A stretch of 64,000 bases of DNA, from the NCBI GenBank assembly GCA_965232615.1, contig OZ246985.1, positions 1,860,001-1,924,000 on the forward strand. The letters run 5' to 3'. Shown piece after piece: positions 16,266-24,722 of this stretch. The DNA is from UBA2779 sp965232615 (GTDB lineage Bacteria > Spirochaetota > Spirochaetia > DSM-2461). Numbering within the stretch: position 1 is the stretch's first letter; every line of letters starts with the position of its first letter. A program made the position numbers and the translations under genes. A model generated the notes under the pieces. The model was not told where the DNA came from. It made no database searches and worked only from the letters and a program-made list of their open reading frames with translations.

Positions 16266-16340
16266 AACGCTACCTTTTTTTGGTGGATAACCAGGATTTA
16301 ACTCCCGCTCACCCTGTAATTTAATTATCATAAAACATAA

Positions 16341-16573
16341 GGGTACCTCTAAAAAAATAGTTTTGCAACTCTCGATTTGGGAAAAACGTCTTTTTTCATT
16401 TTGGTCTGACAATTTCGACCTTTCTTAGCGATTTTCAACCCGTTATCAGGCTTTTTACGGCCTCCGGAGCACATTCAGTGCCCACTTATCCCAGGGATTG
16501 TCTCAAATACACATAACGACAGATGTTATAGCTAAGGTTCAGTAGTCCAATGATCCCTTCTATTCTCTCTTTG
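16341..16573 (-). mobile_element. Remnant of the parental IS: terminal repeat plus transposase 3' end
   Basis: The end GGGTACCTCTAAAAAAATAG is followed by TTTTGCAACTCTCGATTTGG, the same subterminal sequence as in the miniature elements upstream of the surface lipoproteins. About 145 bp further in, the minus strand contains the final codons of a transposase. The element is cut at 16574 by the left end of copy E. 16358-16485 is the IS 3' untranslated stretch. Confidence 0.7.
16486..16573 (-). pseudogene. Transposase C-terminal fragment (DDE type)
   Basis: The minus strand reads KERIEGIIGLLNLSYNICRY then VYLRQSLG and a TAA stop at 16486. The pattern I.G..NL.YNICRY is the usual closing helix of IS4/IS5/IS1182-type DDE transposases. 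Everything upstream is missing, because copy E abuts the first readable codon. I cannot assign the exact IS family without a search. Confidence 0.65.
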
Positions 16574-16820
16574 GGGGACCTCTAAAAAACAGCTTTAGGA
16601 AATTGACGAAGTTGGCGGTGCGTTCCTCGGAGCTTTGCTCCTGCGGTACGCACCTGTTTAGATTTTTTCTTGATGCAGGGCGGCAAAAGCGGAGAGTTGG
16701 CGGTGCGTTCCTCGGAGCTTTGCTCCTGCGGTACGCACCTGTTTACGTGAGTATTTTGACAACGCAGCAGCGAGGAAAAAGATCAAGATAAAAACGAAAT
16801 AAGGTTTTTTAGAGGTGCCC
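16574..16820. repeat. Miniature element, copy E, with two nested hairpins
   Basis: The left end GGGGACCTCTAAAAAACAGC and right end GGTTTTTTAGAGGTGCCC enclose 247 bp. Two direct copies of a 38-nt REP-like hairpin lie at 16618-16655 and 16702-16739, each embedded in the same ~50-bp unit. The right third (ACGTGAGTATTTTGACAACG onward) matches copies A and J. Its right flank TATAATCGAC is the same as that of copy H. Confidence 0.85.
16618..16655. repeat. REP-like hairpin (GGTGCGT…ACGCACC type)
   Basis: A 38-nt imperfect palindrome: outer stem GGTGCGT/ACGCACC, inner stem GGAGC/GCTCC, loop TTT. Other copies lie at 16702-16739, 48791-48828 and, inverted, 57123-57160. The variant with outer GGTGTGT/ACACACC and inner GGGC/GCCC is at 48699-48734 and 48745-48780. 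Confidence 0.8.
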
Positions 16821-16905
16821 TATAATCGACAAAGAAGTCATTCTTATCCGGGGTATAACAGCCCGGAAAAATATGAATTAGAACGTGTGGCTTAACTGAC
16901 TGTCG

Positions 16906-17221
16906 TCATATCGGGGATAATTCCACCTCCAGATAAGGCCAGCCGACCGCATAGCTTCCACCCGCAAAATCTTTTACCGGCAACTCCATTTTGTCGCTTC
17001 AGGCTCCGCTATTGTTCCGGTATGCCCCTGGCAGACCGGCCTCACGGCCACCTTGCATATCCCTCACGGGCTGGCGCAGTACGAAACATACAACCGCAAA
17101 GGACGCTTCGACTCTGCGCCGACAGAAACAGATTCTGCCGGCGCAGACACTATCCGCACAATGGAGGCTGCCTGCATATCCTTCAAAGCTGAGCACCATG
17201 GGTGCTCTGTAGAGCATTCCC
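16906..17221 (-). pseudogene. Conserved relic downstream of surface lipoprotein 1
   Basis: The minus strand after the lipoprotein stop keeps a broken reading. GAYRNNSGA and MELPVKDFAGGSYAVGWPYL then EVELSPI and a stop are preserved, with frameshifts further upstream (SAPAESVSVGAESKRPLRLY in another frame). The same ~310 bp follows all four paralogues, so it was duplicated with them. I cannot name the ancestral gene. Confidence 0.45.
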
Positions 17222-19267
17222 CTAAAGAGCAGTACCGCCGTACTCGTAAGCGCCGATGTCGGGACGCCCGGTTCGCGTGTAGCCACGCGCGTCGGTTGCG
17301 GTAAGGTCTATATCTCCGGGAAGAGTTTCAGAGGCAGAGCTGCTGATAGTCAAATCAGTAAACCAGTTTGTGCTATCCTCACTGTAGTAGAAGGTAAAAC
17401 TGCCTACCGTTCCGGACCGCCGCACATACACGCCTTTGTCGATTGCGGCACTGCCATCCAGTAGCGCAATCGTCTGCACAAACCCGCCGTTATCAGCCAA
17501 ATTGGCAGCCAGCTTGGGATCATTTATAATAATATTGGCCTGAGTCACAGTTACCGAATCCGTGCCGCCGCCAATACCGAGTCCGTCATTCGCATTATTA
17601 TCGGAAGTCACGCCGGAAGTCTCTGCTATCCCGTGCTGCACCAGGCTGAAGGTGATGGTCATGTTCTCAGCACCGCCACTTGTGTCATTGAACACGTAGA
17701 TCTGCTGGCCATTGGTTGTTGGATTTGCGCCGCCTTTATTGTTCCAGAACAGCGAGTTCACGATGGTGTGGCCGCTTGCTCCATTGGTGTTGTTATACAT
17801 TCCGCCACCTCTGATTGCCGCCGTATTGCCGGAGAATGTGACATGGCGCAGGGTTGGCGAAGAATGCGAGTTATACATTCCGCCGCCGTCGCCTGTCGCC
17901 GTATTGCCGGAGAACGTGACATGGCTCAGGGTGGGCGAAGAAGAGTTACCGTTAAACATTCCGCCGCCGCTGTTTGTCGCCGTATTGCCGGAGAACGTGA
18001 CATGGTTCAGGGTGGGCGAAGAGTTATCGTAATTATACATTCCGCCGCCGTAGTTTCCCGTATTGCTGGAGAACGTGACATGGCTCAGGGTGGGCGAAGA
18101 TTTATTGTTATACATTCCGCCGCCGATGCTGCTTGCCGCATTGCCGGAGAACGTGACATGGCTCAGGGTGGGCGAAGAAGAGTTACCGTTAAACATTCCG
18201 CCGCCGCCGACGCCGCCGACGCCGGTAGCCGTATTGTCGGAGAACGTGACATGGCTCAGGGTGGGCGAAGAAGAGTTATCGTTATACATTCCGCCGCCGC
18301 TGATTGCCGCCGTATTGCCGGAGAATGTGACATGGCTCAGGGTGGGCGAAGAGGATAAGTTACTCATTCCGCCGCCGTTGATGGAAGTCGTATTGCCGGT
18401 GAACGTGACATGGCTCAGGGTGGGCGAAGAGTTCGAGTTATACATTCCGCCGCCGTCACCGTAGGCAGCCGCATTGCCGGTGAACGTGACATGACTCAGG
18501 GTGGGCGAAGAGTTCAAGTTATACATTCCGCTGCCACCAATACCACTCGACGTCCCATTAGCAATTGTTACTCCATAGAGCAGGGCTGTTCGGTCTATAC
18601 CGCTGTTACGAAAGACCCTCCTTGCATTGTCCCCGCTTATTGTGCTCGTGTCGGTGTGTTCCCATTCATTCCATCCGCCGACTATGGCCACATGGTTTTT
18701 CATTGCGAGGGTGTCAGTCGGGATGTGTGTTCCTGACGCCAGCAGCACAAGATAAATCTTGCTTGCCCCCGCATCAGTAATACTATCCATAGTTGTCTTT
18801 ACGTCTCCTGCGGCATTCGCCCAGCTGCTTGCGTCCCCACTGCCTTGCGAAGAGACATACCTGGCTACTATGGCGGCACCGGCTGCATAGGGCTCAAGCA
18901 CAGTCTGGACAAGCGAGCCGTATGGGCTCAGATCCGAAGGTACCGTGCCGCTTTCTATAACTGATTTCAATTCATGGTGCCACGCAGCATAGAGTGTTAT
19001 GCTTTCGGTTACCGACTGTTCGAAATCATAGACGGTCTGAAAGCTGTCATCGACGTACCAGTTTACAAGGCTGTGCCCTGCCCGCTGCGGATCTTCCGGA
19101 CGGGACGCTTTCCCGCCTGATTCGACACTCTGGGATGCCACAGCGCTCCCTCCTCCGCTATTAAATGTTAGCGTATAGGTCGTGGAACTTTCTGCACCGA
19201 CGCAGGAAAGCAACAGCGGTACGAAGACTGCTGACAGAGCCAGAAACACTAAAAATCCTCTTTTCAT
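17222..19267 (-). CDS. Surface lipoprotein with right-handed beta-helix repeats, paralogue 1 (9 repeats)
   Basis: This predicted surface lipoprotein has 681 aa. The signal peptide ends in LLLSC (Cys22). Residues about 30-95 match an InlB/Flg_new-type B-repeat (YTLTFNSGGGSAVASQSVES … ITLYAAWH). There follow a beta-helix entry region (IYLVLLASGTHIPTDTLAMK) and nine ~23-residue repeats of the form GGGMYNxNSSPTLSHVTFSG, recalling Pmp-type repeats. The C-terminus ends in a choice-of-anchor-Q-like block (GSAAIDKGV … RPDIGAYEYGG). The start is ATG 19267 with AAGGAGG; a longer frame to 19348 runs through the miniature element and is spurious. The role is unknown; adhesion or surface display is likely for the family. 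Antisense open frames through the repeats are artefacts. Confidence 0.85.
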   Translation of the reverse strand: MKRGFLVFLALSAVFVPLLLSCVGAESSTTYTLTFNSGGGSAVASQSVESGGKASRPEDPQRAGHSLVNWYVDDSFQTVYDFEQSVTESITLYAAWHHELKSVIESGTVPSDLSPYGSLVQTVLEPYAAGAAIVARYVSSQGSGDASSWANAAGDVKTTMDSITDAGASKIYLVLLASGTHIPTDTLAMKNHVAIVGGWNEWEHTDTSTISGDNARRVFRNSGIDRTALLYGVTIANGTSSGIGGSGMYNLNSSPTLSHVTFTGNAAAYGDGGGMYNSNSSPTLSHVTFTGNTTSINGGGMSNLSSSPTLSHVTFSGNTAAISGGGMYNDNSSSPTLSHVTFSDNTATGVGGVGGGGMFNGNSSSPTLSHVTFSGNAASSIGGGMYNNKSSPTLSHVTFSSNTGNYGGGMYNYDNSSPTLNHVTFSGNTATNSGGGMFNGNSSSPTLSHVTFSGNTATGDGGGMYNSHSSPTLRHVTFSGNTAAIRGGGMYNNTNGASGHTIVNSLFWNNKGGANPTTNGQQIYVFNDTSGGAENMTITFSLVQHGIAETSGVTSDNNANDGLGIGGGTDSVTVTQANIIINDPKLAANLADNGGFVQTIALLDGSAAIDKGVYVRRSGTVGSFTFYYSEDSTNWFTDLTISSSASETLPGDIDLTATDARGYTRTGRPDIGAYEYGGTAL

Positions 19268-19288
19268 ATATTCCTCCTTAAATCTATA

Positions 19289-19423
19289 GGGTAGCTCTAA
19301 AAAAATAGTTTTGCAACCTTTGAATCGGGAAAACGTCCTTTTTTTCATGCTAATCAGTATAACAGTTCCAGGTTTCTTTCGGAACCCAGGTTTGGAAGAT
19401 TCACGGGGTTTTTAGAGGTGCCC
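19289..19423. repeat. Miniature element, copy F
   Basis: The ends are GGGTAGCTCTAAAAAAATAG and TTTTTAGAGGTGCCC, 135 bp. The left ~60 bp match the IS relic at 16341. It lies 21 bp upstream of the lipoprotein start, leaving only CTATAGATTTAAGGAGG between element and gene. 19424-19519 is spacer shared with the other modules. Confidence 0.85.
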
Positions 19424-19519
19424 TGGAAATATTCTATAATCGACAAAGAAGTCATTCTTATCCGGGGTATAACAGCCCGGAAGAATATAAATTAGAACGT
19501 GTGGCTTAACTGACTGTCG

Positions 19520-19835
19520 TCATATCGGGGATAATTCCACCTCCAGATAAGGCCAGCCGACCGCATAGCTTCCACCCGCAAAATCTTTTACCGGCAACTC
19601 CATTTTGTCGCTCCAGGCTCCGCTATTGTTCCGGTATGCCCCTGGCAGACCGGCCTCACGGCCACCTTGCATATCCCTCACGGGCTGGCGCAGTACGAAA
19701 CATACAACCGCAAAGGACGCTTCGACTCTGCGCCGACAGAAACAGATTCTGCCGGCGCAGACACTATCCGCACAATGGAGGCTGCCTGCATATCCTTCAA
19801 AGCTGAGCACCATGAGTGCTCTGTAGAGCATTCCC
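19520..19835 (-). pseudogene. Conserved relic downstream of surface lipoprotein 2
   Basis: Same degenerate downstream segment as at 16906. Here the reading NNSGAWSDKMELPVKDFAGG followed by SYAVGWPYLEVELSPI and a stop is uninterrupted over its last third. Upstream frames are broken. Confidence 0.45.
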
Positions 19836-21710
19836 TTAAGGAGCAGTACCGCCGTACTCGTAAGCGCCGATGTCGGGACGGTCGGTCCGCTTGTAGCCAC
19901 GCGCGTCGGTTGCGGTAAGGTCTATTGCATCTCCGGGAAGAGTTGCTGTGCTGCTGGGATCCAAATCAGTAAACCAGTTTGTGCTATCCTCACTGTAGTA
20001 GAAGGTAAAACTGCCTACCGTTCCGGACCGCCGCACATACACGCCTTTGTCGATTGCGGCACTGCCAACCAGCAGCGCAATCGTCTGCACAAACCCGCCG
20101 TTATCAGCCAAATCGGCAGCCAGCTTGGGATCATCTTCGATATTGCTGACCTGAGTCACAGTTACCGGATCCGTGCCGCCGCCAAAAATACCGAGTCCGT
20201 CAGTCGCATTACCATCGGAAGTCACGCCGGAAGTCTCTGCTATCCCGTGCTGCACCAGGCTGAAGGCGATGGTCATGTTCTCAGCACCGCTATTTGTGTC
20301 ATTGTGCATGTAGATCTGCTGGCCAACGGTTGTTGGATTTGCGCCGCCTTTATTGTTCCAGAACAGCGAGTTCACGATGGTGTGGCCGCTTGCTCCATTG
20401 GTGTTGTTATACATTCCGCCACCTCTGATTGCCGCCGTATTGCCGGAGAATGTGACATGGCTCAGGGTGGGCGAAGAGTTATCGTTATTCATTCCGCCGC
20501 CGACGTTTGCCGCCGTATTGCCGGAGAACGTGACATGGCTCAGGGTGGGCGAAGAAGAGTTACCGTTAAACATTCCGCCGCCGCTGTTTGTCGCCGTATT
20601 GCCGGAGAACGTGACATGGTTCAGGGTGGGCGAAGAGTTATTGTTATACATTCCGCCGCCGCTGCTTGCCTCATTGCCGGAGAACGTGACATGGCTCAGG
20701 GTGGGCGAAGAAGAGTTATCGTTATACATTCCGCCGCCGATGCTGATTGCCGCATTGCCGGAGAACGTGACATGGCTCAGGGTGGGCGAAGAAGAGTTAC
20801 CGTTAAACATTCCGCCGCCGCCGGTAGCCGTATTGTCGGAGAACGTGACATGGCTCAGGGTGGGCGAAGAAGAGTTATCGTTATACATTCCGCCGCCGCT
20901 GATTGCCGCCGTATTGCCGGAGAATGTGACATGGCTCAGGGTGGGCGAAGAGTTATCGTTCTCCATTCCGCCGCCATTACCACTCGACGTCCCATTAGCA
21001 ATTGTTACTCCATAGAGCAGGGCTGTTTGGTCTATACCGCTGTTACTAAAGACCCTCCTTGCATTGTCCCCGCTTATTGTGCTCGTGCCGGTGTGTTCCC
21101 ATTCATTCCATCCCCCGACTATGGCCACATGGTTTTTCATTGCGAGGGTGTCAGTCGGGATGTGTGTTCCTGACGCCAGCAGCACAAGATAAATCTTGTT
21201 TGCCCCCGCATCAGTAATATTATCCATAGTTGCCTTTATGTCTCCTGCGGCATTCTCCCAGCTGCTTGCGTCCCCACTGCCTTGCGAAGAAGTAGCGACA
21301 TACCTGGCTACTATGACGGCACCGGCTGCATAGGGCTCAAGCACAGTCTGGACAAGCGAGCCGTATGGGCTCAGATCCGAAGGTACCGTGCCGCTTTCTA
21401 TAACTGATTTCAATTCATGATGCCACGCAGCATAGAGTGTTATGCTTTCGGTTACCGACTGTTCGAAATCATAGACGGTCTGAAAGCTGTCATCGACGTA
21501 CCAGTTTACAAGGCTGTACCCTGCCCGCTGCGGATCTTCCGGACGGGACGCTTTCCCGCCTGATTCGACACTCTGGGATGCCACAGCGCTCCCTCCTCCG
21601 CTATTAAATGTTAGCGTATAGGTCGTGGTACTTTCTGCACCGACGCAGGAAAGCAACAGCGGTACGAAGACTGCCGACAGAGCCAGAAACACTAAAAATC
21701 CACTTTTCAT
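19836..21710 (-). CDS. Surface lipoprotein with beta-helix repeats, paralogue 2 (7 repeats)
   Basis: This 624-aa paralogue of the protein at 17222 has the same order: lipoprotein signal (MKSGFLVFLALSAVFVPLLL then SC), B-repeat, beta-helix entry, seven SSPTLSHVTFSGN-type repeats and an anchor-Q-like C-terminus ending in DIGAYEYGGTAP. Repeat units carry different tails (NTAAIS, NTATG, NAAISI, NEASS, NTATNS, NTAANV, NTAAIR). Several are nearly identical to units in the neighbours, which suggests shuffling by gene conversion. ATG 21710 follows AAGGAG. Its N-terminal half is almost identical to paralogue 3. Confidence 0.85.
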   Translation of the reverse strand: MKSGFLVFLALSAVFVPLLLSCVGAESTTTYTLTFNSGGGSAVASQSVESGGKASRPEDPQRAGYSLVNWYVDDSFQTVYDFEQSVTESITLYAAWHHELKSVIESGTVPSDLSPYGSLVQTVLEPYAAGAVIVARYVATSSQGSGDASSWENAAGDIKATMDNITDAGANKIYLVLLASGTHIPTDTLAMKNHVAIVGGWNEWEHTGTSTISGDNARRVFSNSGIDQTALLYGVTIANGTSSGNGGGMENDNSSPTLSHVTFSGNTAAISGGGMYNDNSSSPTLSHVTFSDNTATGGGGMFNGNSSSPTLSHVTFSGNAAISIGGGMYNDNSSSPTLSHVTFSGNEASSGGGMYNNNSSPTLNHVTFSGNTATNSGGGMFNGNSSSPTLSHVTFSGNTAANVGGGMNNDNSSPTLSHVTFSGNTAAIRGGGMYNNTNGASGHTIVNSLFWNNKGGANPTTVGQQIYMHNDTNSGAENMTIAFSLVQHGIAETSGVTSDGNATDGLGIFGGGTDPVTVTQVSNIEDDPKLAADLADNGGFVQTIALLVGSAAIDKGVYVRRSGTVGSFTFYYSEDSTNWFTDLDPSSTATLPGDAIDLTATDARGYKRTDRPDIGAYEYGGTAP

Positions 21711-21730
21711 ATACTTCTCCTTAATCTATA

Positions 21731-21866
21731 GGATACCTCTAAAAAATAGTTTTGTAAACCTTGAATCGGGAAAAACGTCCTTTTTTTCATGCTAATCAGT
21801 ATAACAGTTCCAGGTTTCTTTCGGAACCCAGGTTTGGTAGATTCAGGGGGTTTTTTAGAGGTGCCC
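21731..21866. repeat. Miniature element, copy G
   Basis: GGATACCTCTAAAAAATAGT to TTTTTTAGAGGTGCCC, 136 bp, 21 bp upstream of paralogue 2's start. It is nearly identical to copy H. Confidence 0.85.
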
Positions 21867-21962
21867 TGGAAATATTCTATAATCGACAAAGAAGTCATTC
21901 TTATCCGGGGTATAACAGCCCGGAAAAATATGAATTAGAACGTGTGGCTTAACTGATTGTCG

Positions 21963-22275
21963 TTATATCGGGGATAATTCCACCTCCAGATAAGGCCAGC
22001 CGACCGCATAGCTTCCACCCGCAAAGTCTTTTACCGGCAACTCCATTTTGTCGCTCCAGGCTCCGCTATTGTTCCGGTATGCCCCTGGAAGACCGGCCTC
22101 ACGGCCACCTTGCTATCCCTCACGGGCTGGCGCAGTACGAAACATGCAACCGCAAAGGACGCTTCGACTCTGCGCCGACAGAAACAGATTCTGCCGGCGC
22201 AGACACTATCCGCACAATGTACGCTGCCTGCATATCCTTCAAAGCAGAGCACCATGGGTGCTCTGCAGTGCTCCT
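21963..22275 (-). pseudogene. Conserved relic downstream of surface lipoprotein 3
   Basis: Same segment as at 16906, with a one-base deletion (CTTGCATATCC to CTTGCTATCC) that moves the upstream frame. MELPVKDFAGGSYAVGWPYL and a stop are kept. The shared deletion groups this copy with the one at 24419. Confidence 0.45.
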
Positions 22276-24168
22276 CTAAGGAGCTGTACCGCCGTACTCG
22301 TAAGCGCCGATGTCGGGACGCCCGCTCCGCGTGTAGCCCCGCGCGTCGGTTGCGGTAAGGTCTATTGCATCTCCGGGAAGAGTTGCTGTGCTGCTGGGAT
22401 CCAAATCAGTAAACCAGTTTGTGCTATCCTCACTGTAGTAGAAGGTAAAACTGCCTACCGTTCCGGACCGCCGCACATACACGCCTTTGTCGATTGCGGC
22501 ACTGCCAACCAGCAGCGCAATCGTCTGCACAAACCCGCCGTTATCAGCCAAATCGGCAGCCAGCTTGGGATCATCTTCGATATTGCTGACCTGAGTCACA
22601 GTTACCGGATCCGTGCCGCCGCCAAAAATACCGAGTCCGTCAGTCGCATTACCATCGGAAGTCACGCCGGAAGTCTCTGCTATCCCGTGCTGCACCAGGC
22701 TGAAGGCGATGGTCATGTTCTCAGCACCGCTATTTGTGTCATTGTGCATGTAGATCTGCTGGCCAACGGTTGTTGGATTTGCGCCGCCTTTATTGTTCCA
22801 GAACAGCGAGTTCACGATGGTGTGGCCGCTTGCTCCATTGGTGTTGTTATACATTCCGCCACCTCTGATTGCCGCCGTATTGCCGGAGAATGTGACATGG
22901 CTCAGGGTGGGCGAAGAAGAGTTACCGTTAAACATTCCGCCGCCGCTGTTTGTCGCCGTATTGCCGGAGAACGTGACATGGTTCAGGGTGGGCGAAGAAG
23001 AGTTACCGTTAAACATTCCGCCGCCGCTGTTTGTCGCCGTATTGCCGGAGAACGTGACATGGTTCAGGGTGGGCGAAGAGTTATCGTAATTATACATTCC
23101 GCCGCCGTAGTTTCCCGTATTGCTGGAGAACGTGACATGGCTCAGGGTGGGCGAAGAAGAGTTATCGTTATACATTCCGCCGCCGATGCTGATTGCCGCC
23201 GCATTGCCGGAGAACGTGACATGGCTCAGGGTGGGCGAAGAAGAGTTACCGTTAAACATTCCGCCGCCGCCGCCGACGCCGGTAGCCGTATTGTCGGAGA
23301 ACGTGACATGGCTCAGGGTGGGCGAAGAAGAGTTATCGTTATACATTCCGCCGCCGCTGATTGCCGCCGTATTGCCGGAGAATGTGACATGGCTCAGGGT
23401 GGGCGAAGAGTTATCGTTCTCCATTCCGCCGCCATTACCACTCGACTTCCCATTAGCAATTGTTACTCCATAGAGCAGGGCTGTTTGGTCTATACCGTTG
23501 TTACTAAAGACAACCCTTGCATTGTCCCCGCTTATTGTGCTCGTGTCGGTGTGTTCCCATTCATTCCATCCGCCGACTATGGCCACATGGTTTTTCATTG
23601 CGAGGGTGTTTGCCGGCGTGTGTTTTCCTGACGCCAGCAGCACAAGATAAATCTTGTTTGCCCCCGCATCAGTAATATTATCCATAGTTGCCTTTATGTC
23701 TCCTGCGGCATTCGCCCAGCTGCTTGCGTCCCCACTGCCTTGCGAAGAAGTAGCGACATACCTGGCTACTATGACGGCACCGGCTGCATAGGGCTCAAGC
23801 ACAGTCTGGACAAGCGAGCCGTATGGGCTCAGATCCGAAGGTACCGTGCCGCTTTCTATAACTGATTTCAATTCATGATGCCACGCAGCATAGAGTGTTA
23901 TGCTTTCGGTTACCGACTGTTCGAAATCATAGACGGTCTGAAAGCTGTCATCGACGTACCAGTTTACAAGGCTGTACCCTGCCCGCTGCGGATCTTCCGG
24001 ACGGGACGCTTTCCCGCCTGATTCGACACTCTGGGATGCCACAGCGCTCCCTCCTCCGCTATTAAATGTTAGCGTATAGGTCGTGGTACTTTCTGCACCG
24101 ACGCAGGAAAGCAACAGCGGTACGAAGACTGCCGACAGAGCCAGAAACACTAAAAATCCACTTTTCAT
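22276..24168 (-). CDS. Surface lipoprotein with beta-helix repeats, paralogue 3 (7 repeats)
   Basis: This 630-aa paralogue has the same architecture and lipoprotein signal as paralogue 2. Seven repeat units are present, two of them consecutive and identical (SPTLNHVTFSGNTATNS within GGGMFNGNSS), so the array has duplicated internally very recently. It differs from paralogue 2 in the threshold region before the repeats (SGKHTPANTLAMK versus SGTHIPTDTLAMK) and in unit order. ATG 24168 follows AAGGAG, and copy H of the miniature element lies 21 bp upstream. Function is unknown beyond likely surface exposure. Confidence 0.85.
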   Translation of the reverse strand: MKSGFLVFLALSAVFVPLLLSCVGAESTTTYTLTFNSGGGSAVASQSVESGGKASRPEDPQRAGYSLVNWYVDDSFQTVYDFEQSVTESITLYAAWHHELKSVIESGTVPSDLSPYGSLVQTVLEPYAAGAVIVARYVATSSQGSGDASSWANAAGDIKATMDNITDAGANKIYLVLLASGKHTPANTLAMKNHVAIVGGWNEWEHTDTSTISGDNARVVFSNNGIDQTALLYGVTIANGKSSGNGGGMENDNSSPTLSHVTFSGNTAAISGGGMYNDNSSSPTLSHVTFSDNTATGVGGGGGMFNGNSSSPTLSHVTFSGNAAAISIGGGMYNDNSSSPTLSHVTFSSNTGNYGGGMYNYDNSSPTLNHVTFSGNTATNSGGGMFNGNSSSPTLNHVTFSGNTATNSGGGMFNGNSSSPTLSHVTFSGNTAAIRGGGMYNNTNGASGHTIVNSLFWNNKGGANPTTVGQQIYMHNDTNSGAENMTIAFSLVQHGIAETSGVTSDGNATDGLGIFGGGTDPVTVTQVSNIEDDPKLAADLADNGGFVQTIALLVGSAAIDKGVYVRRSGTVGSFTFYYSEDSTNWFTDLDPSSTATLPGDAIDLTATDARGYTRSGRPDIGAYEYGGTAP

Positions 24169-24188
24169 ATACTTCTCCTTAATCTATA

Positions 24189-24324
24189 GGATACCTCTAA
24201 AAAATAGTTTTGTAAACCTTGAATCGGGAAAAACGTCCTTTTTTTCATGCTAATCAGTATAACAGTTCCAGGTTTCTTTCGGAACCCAGGTTTGGTAGAT
24301 TCAGGGGGTTTTTTAGAGGTGCCC
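24189..24324. repeat. Miniature element, copy H
   Basis: GGATACCTCTAAAAAATAGT to TTTTTTAGAGGTGCCC, 136 bp. TATA flanks both ends (…TCTATA before and TATAATC after), compatible with a 4-bp target duplication. The right flank lacks the TGGAAATATTC found after copies F and G. Confidence 0.85.
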
Positions 24325-24418
24325 TATAATCGACAAAGAAGTCATTCTTATCCGGGGTATAACAGCCCGGAAAAATATGAATTAGAACGTGTGGCTTAAC
24401 TGATTGTCGTCATATCGG

Positions 24419-24722
24419 GGATAATTCCACCTCCAGATAAGGCCAGCCGACCGCATAGCTTCCACCCGCAAAGTCTTTTACCGGCAACTCCATTTTGTCG
24501 CTCCAGGCTCCGCTATTGTTCCGGTATGCCCCTGGAAGACCGGCCTCACGGCCACCTTGCTATCCCTCACGGGCTGGCGCAGTACGAAACATGCAACCGC
24601 AAAGGACGCTTCGACTCTGCGCCGACAGAAACAGATTCTGCCGGCGCAGACACTATCCGCACAATGGAGGCTGCCTGCATATCCTTCAAAGCTGAGCACC
24701 ATGGGTGCTCTGCAGTGCTCCT
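24419..24722 (-). pseudogene. Conserved relic downstream of surface lipoprotein 4
   Basis: Fourth copy of the degenerate downstream segment, carrying the same one-base deletion as the copy at 21963. The closing reading AVGWPYLEVELSPI and stop are kept. Confidence 0.45.

Noticed and set aside
19265..19348. N-terminal extension of surface lipoprotein 1 (MKKRTFSRFKGCKTIF…).
   Set aside because: It is read through miniature element F. The paralogues start at the Met before the lipoprotein signal, which has a strong ribosome-binding site.
20247..23631. Long plus-strand open frames across the surface lipoprotein repeats (e.g. 308 and 527 codons, rich in IAGERDMAQGGRR).
   Set aside because: They are the antisense reading of the repetitive lipoprotein genes. 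The minus strand has signal peptides, ribosome-binding sites and recognisable domains; the plus frames have none.
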